From Lachnospiraceae bacterium (GTDB lineage: Bacteria; Bacillota; Clostridia; Lachnospirales; Lachnospiraceae): a stretch of 5,071 bases of DNA. The notes under the pieces are model-generated. The model ran no database searches, had not been told where the DNA came from, and was given only the letters and a program-made list of their open reading frames with translations. The first letter of the stretch is position 1. Every line of letters begins with the position of its first letter. A program made the translations under genes and the position numbers. Where the stretch lies: contig DLYC01000176.1 in NCBI GenBank assembly GCA_003447895.1, forward strand, positions 1 to 5,071, read 5' to 3'. Positions 4,021 to 5,071 of the stretch are shown here, piece after piece.

Positions 4021-5071
4021 ATGAACAACTACGAACTGGATCACAATCTTGAGCACGTCTATACTTTGGCAGCTTACGCGGAAGTAGAGAAGAAGCCGGT
4101 CAATTCCAACAACTATCAGCGGATTTTGGAGAAGCAGAACAAGGGCGTTCATGAGCTCATGAAAGCTGCTTACGAGATTCCTTTCTACCGCGCGCGCTTT
4201 GAGCAGAGTGGAACCACTCCCGACGATTATCACTGCGCGGAAGATCTCTACAAGTTCCCGCTCCTGACCAAGGACCAGCTCAGGGACTGGATGGACGAAG
4301 AGGCCGCCAAGGATCCCGAGAAGTACAAATACTGGCATGTATCTCCCACCTCCGGTTCCACCGGAAGGCCCCTTCGCGTTCTGATCTCCCCCAAGGAGTA
4401 CGCATACGTGACCGCGAACTGGCTCCGCACCATGGGCTACGGCGGATTCAATCCTTTCTTCGGAAAGACCATGTGCCGCCCCAACTCCCTGCACGGACCG
4501 GTCAAGGAGTATGATTCTCCCATCCAGAAGCTCGGCATCCTTCGCCGCAAATACATGTCCGACACGATCAAACAGCGTGTTGACACCCAGACACTGGTCG
4601 ATGAGATCAACGCTTACAAGCCCGATTATCTCTACAACCACAAGAACCTTCTGATGCGTATCGCCAAGTACGTAAAGGAGAATGACCTGTACATCCACCA
4701 GCCCAGCTTCTACACGCCTTTCGGCGAGATGCTTGACAATCCGTCCAGAGCTCTTTTGATGGAAGTCTTCGGACCCGGCCTCATCGACGCTTACGGCATG
4801 GGCGAGACAGGCTCCTGCGTGATCCGGATCCCCGGCAAGAAGTACTATCAGGTAAACAGCGACCTCTTCGTAGTCAACGTCTACAACAAGGATCTGACAG
4901 GTCCCGCGCTCAAGGGTATGATGGTCATCACTCCTCTGTACAAGACAGAGCTTCCTCTGATCAACTACACCTCCTTTGACCATGCGGACAGCTATATGAA
5001 GAAGGGCCTTCGCTTTGTGAGAGGCGTCCAGGGCCGCATGAACGATGTCATCCACCACAGAGACGGAAGCG
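4021..5071 (+). CDS. PaaK/CapK-type adenylate-forming ligase (phenylacetate-CoA ligase family), 3' end outside window
   Basis: The first 350 codons are present; the family is about 430-450 residues, so the C-terminal subdomain with the expected catalytic lysine lies beyond the right edge. Members activate a carboxylic acid with ATP to an acyl-adenylate and usually transfer it to CoA. Seen: the N-terminal helix ending FYRARF (55-60), typical of PaaK-like proteins; the ATP-binding P-loop TSGSTGRP (110-117); YGMGETG (258-264, equivalent to the YGxTE motif); a candidate ribose-binding aspartate D320 in INYTSFD (314-320); and the hinge motif GRMNDVI (338-344). No signal peptide or membrane segment is visible, so it should be cytoplasmic. 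The segment 314-320 departs from the RYRTRD form usual in PaaK, so phenylacetate need not be the substrate. The divergent TetR gene next door suggests inducible expression. Alternatives within the superfamily are CapK-like or coenzyme F390 synthetase-like proteins. A long open frame on the opposite strand is a shadow of this gene. Confidence 0.9.
   Translation, partial: MNNYELDHNLEHVYTLAAYAEVEKKPVNSNNYQRILEKQNKGVHELMKAAYEIPFYRARFEQSGTTPDDYHCAEDLYKFPLLTKDQLRDWMDEEAAKDPEKYKYWHVSPTSGSTGRPLRVLISPKEYAYVTANWLRTMGYGGFNPFFGKTMCRPNSLHGPVKEYDSPIQKLGILRRKYMSDTIKQRVDTQTLVDEINAYKPDYLYNHKNLLMRIAKYVKENDLYIHQPSFYTPFGEMLDNPSRALLMEVFGPGLIDAYGMGETGSCVIRIPGKKYYQVNSDLFVVNVYNKDLTGPALKGMMVITPLYKTELPLINYTSFDHADSYMKKGLRFVRGVQGRMNDVIHHRDGS

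Noticed and set aside
3997..5058. 353-codon open frame on the minus strand, antisense to the ligase
   Set aside because: The plus strand encodes clear adenylation motifs behind a strong AAGGAGG site. The antisense product has no recognisable features.

Overview
The window looks like a chromosomal segment from a low-to-mid GC Firmicute, most likely class Clostridia and plausibly Lachnospiraceae. This rests on the gene content: a butyrate-pathway type crotonase, a long-form HPF, an SH3/NlpC-P60 exported hydrolase and a PaaK-like ligase with a TetR regulator. It also rests on strong GGAGG ribosome binding sites and near-consensus sigma-A promoters. The taxon is inferred from protein style, not from any search.

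Layout. Four genes lie on the minus strand. From left to right they are: a crotonase cut off by the left edge (1-520); hpf, the ribosome hibernation factor (639-1169); a secreted NlpC/P60 peptidoglycan hydrolase with SH3b domains and an Ala-rich linker (1490-2852, start codon at 2852-2854); and a TetR-family regulator (3231-3800). On the plus strand, divergent from the regulator, starts a PaaK/CapK-type adenylate-forming ligase that runs off the right edge (4021-5071).

Transcription. The genes look mostly like independent units. The hydrolase has a near-perfect TTGACA-17-TATAGT promoter and a strong intrinsic terminator (1414-1460). hpf has an extended -10 promoter, a second good candidate upstream, and two small hairpins in its leader. 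The 220-bp region between tetR and the ligase is compact: candidate promoters face each other and overlap, an 18-bp dyad covers one -35, and a perfect DnaA-box match lies between them. The simplest reading is a TetR-type local switch controlling the ligase and itself.

How the genes relate. The crotonase (central butyrate/crotonyl-CoA metabolism), HPF (stationary-phase ribosome storage) and wall hydrolase are housekeeping or stress functions with no obvious common pathway. The tetR-ligase pair is the only clear regulatory module. I saw no mobile element, CRISPR array, tRNA or rRNA, and no convincing large undescribed system. The points worth a second look are regulatory (tetR/ligase intergenic region, hpf leader, hydrolase upstream repeats) plus the unusual adenylation motif of the ligase.
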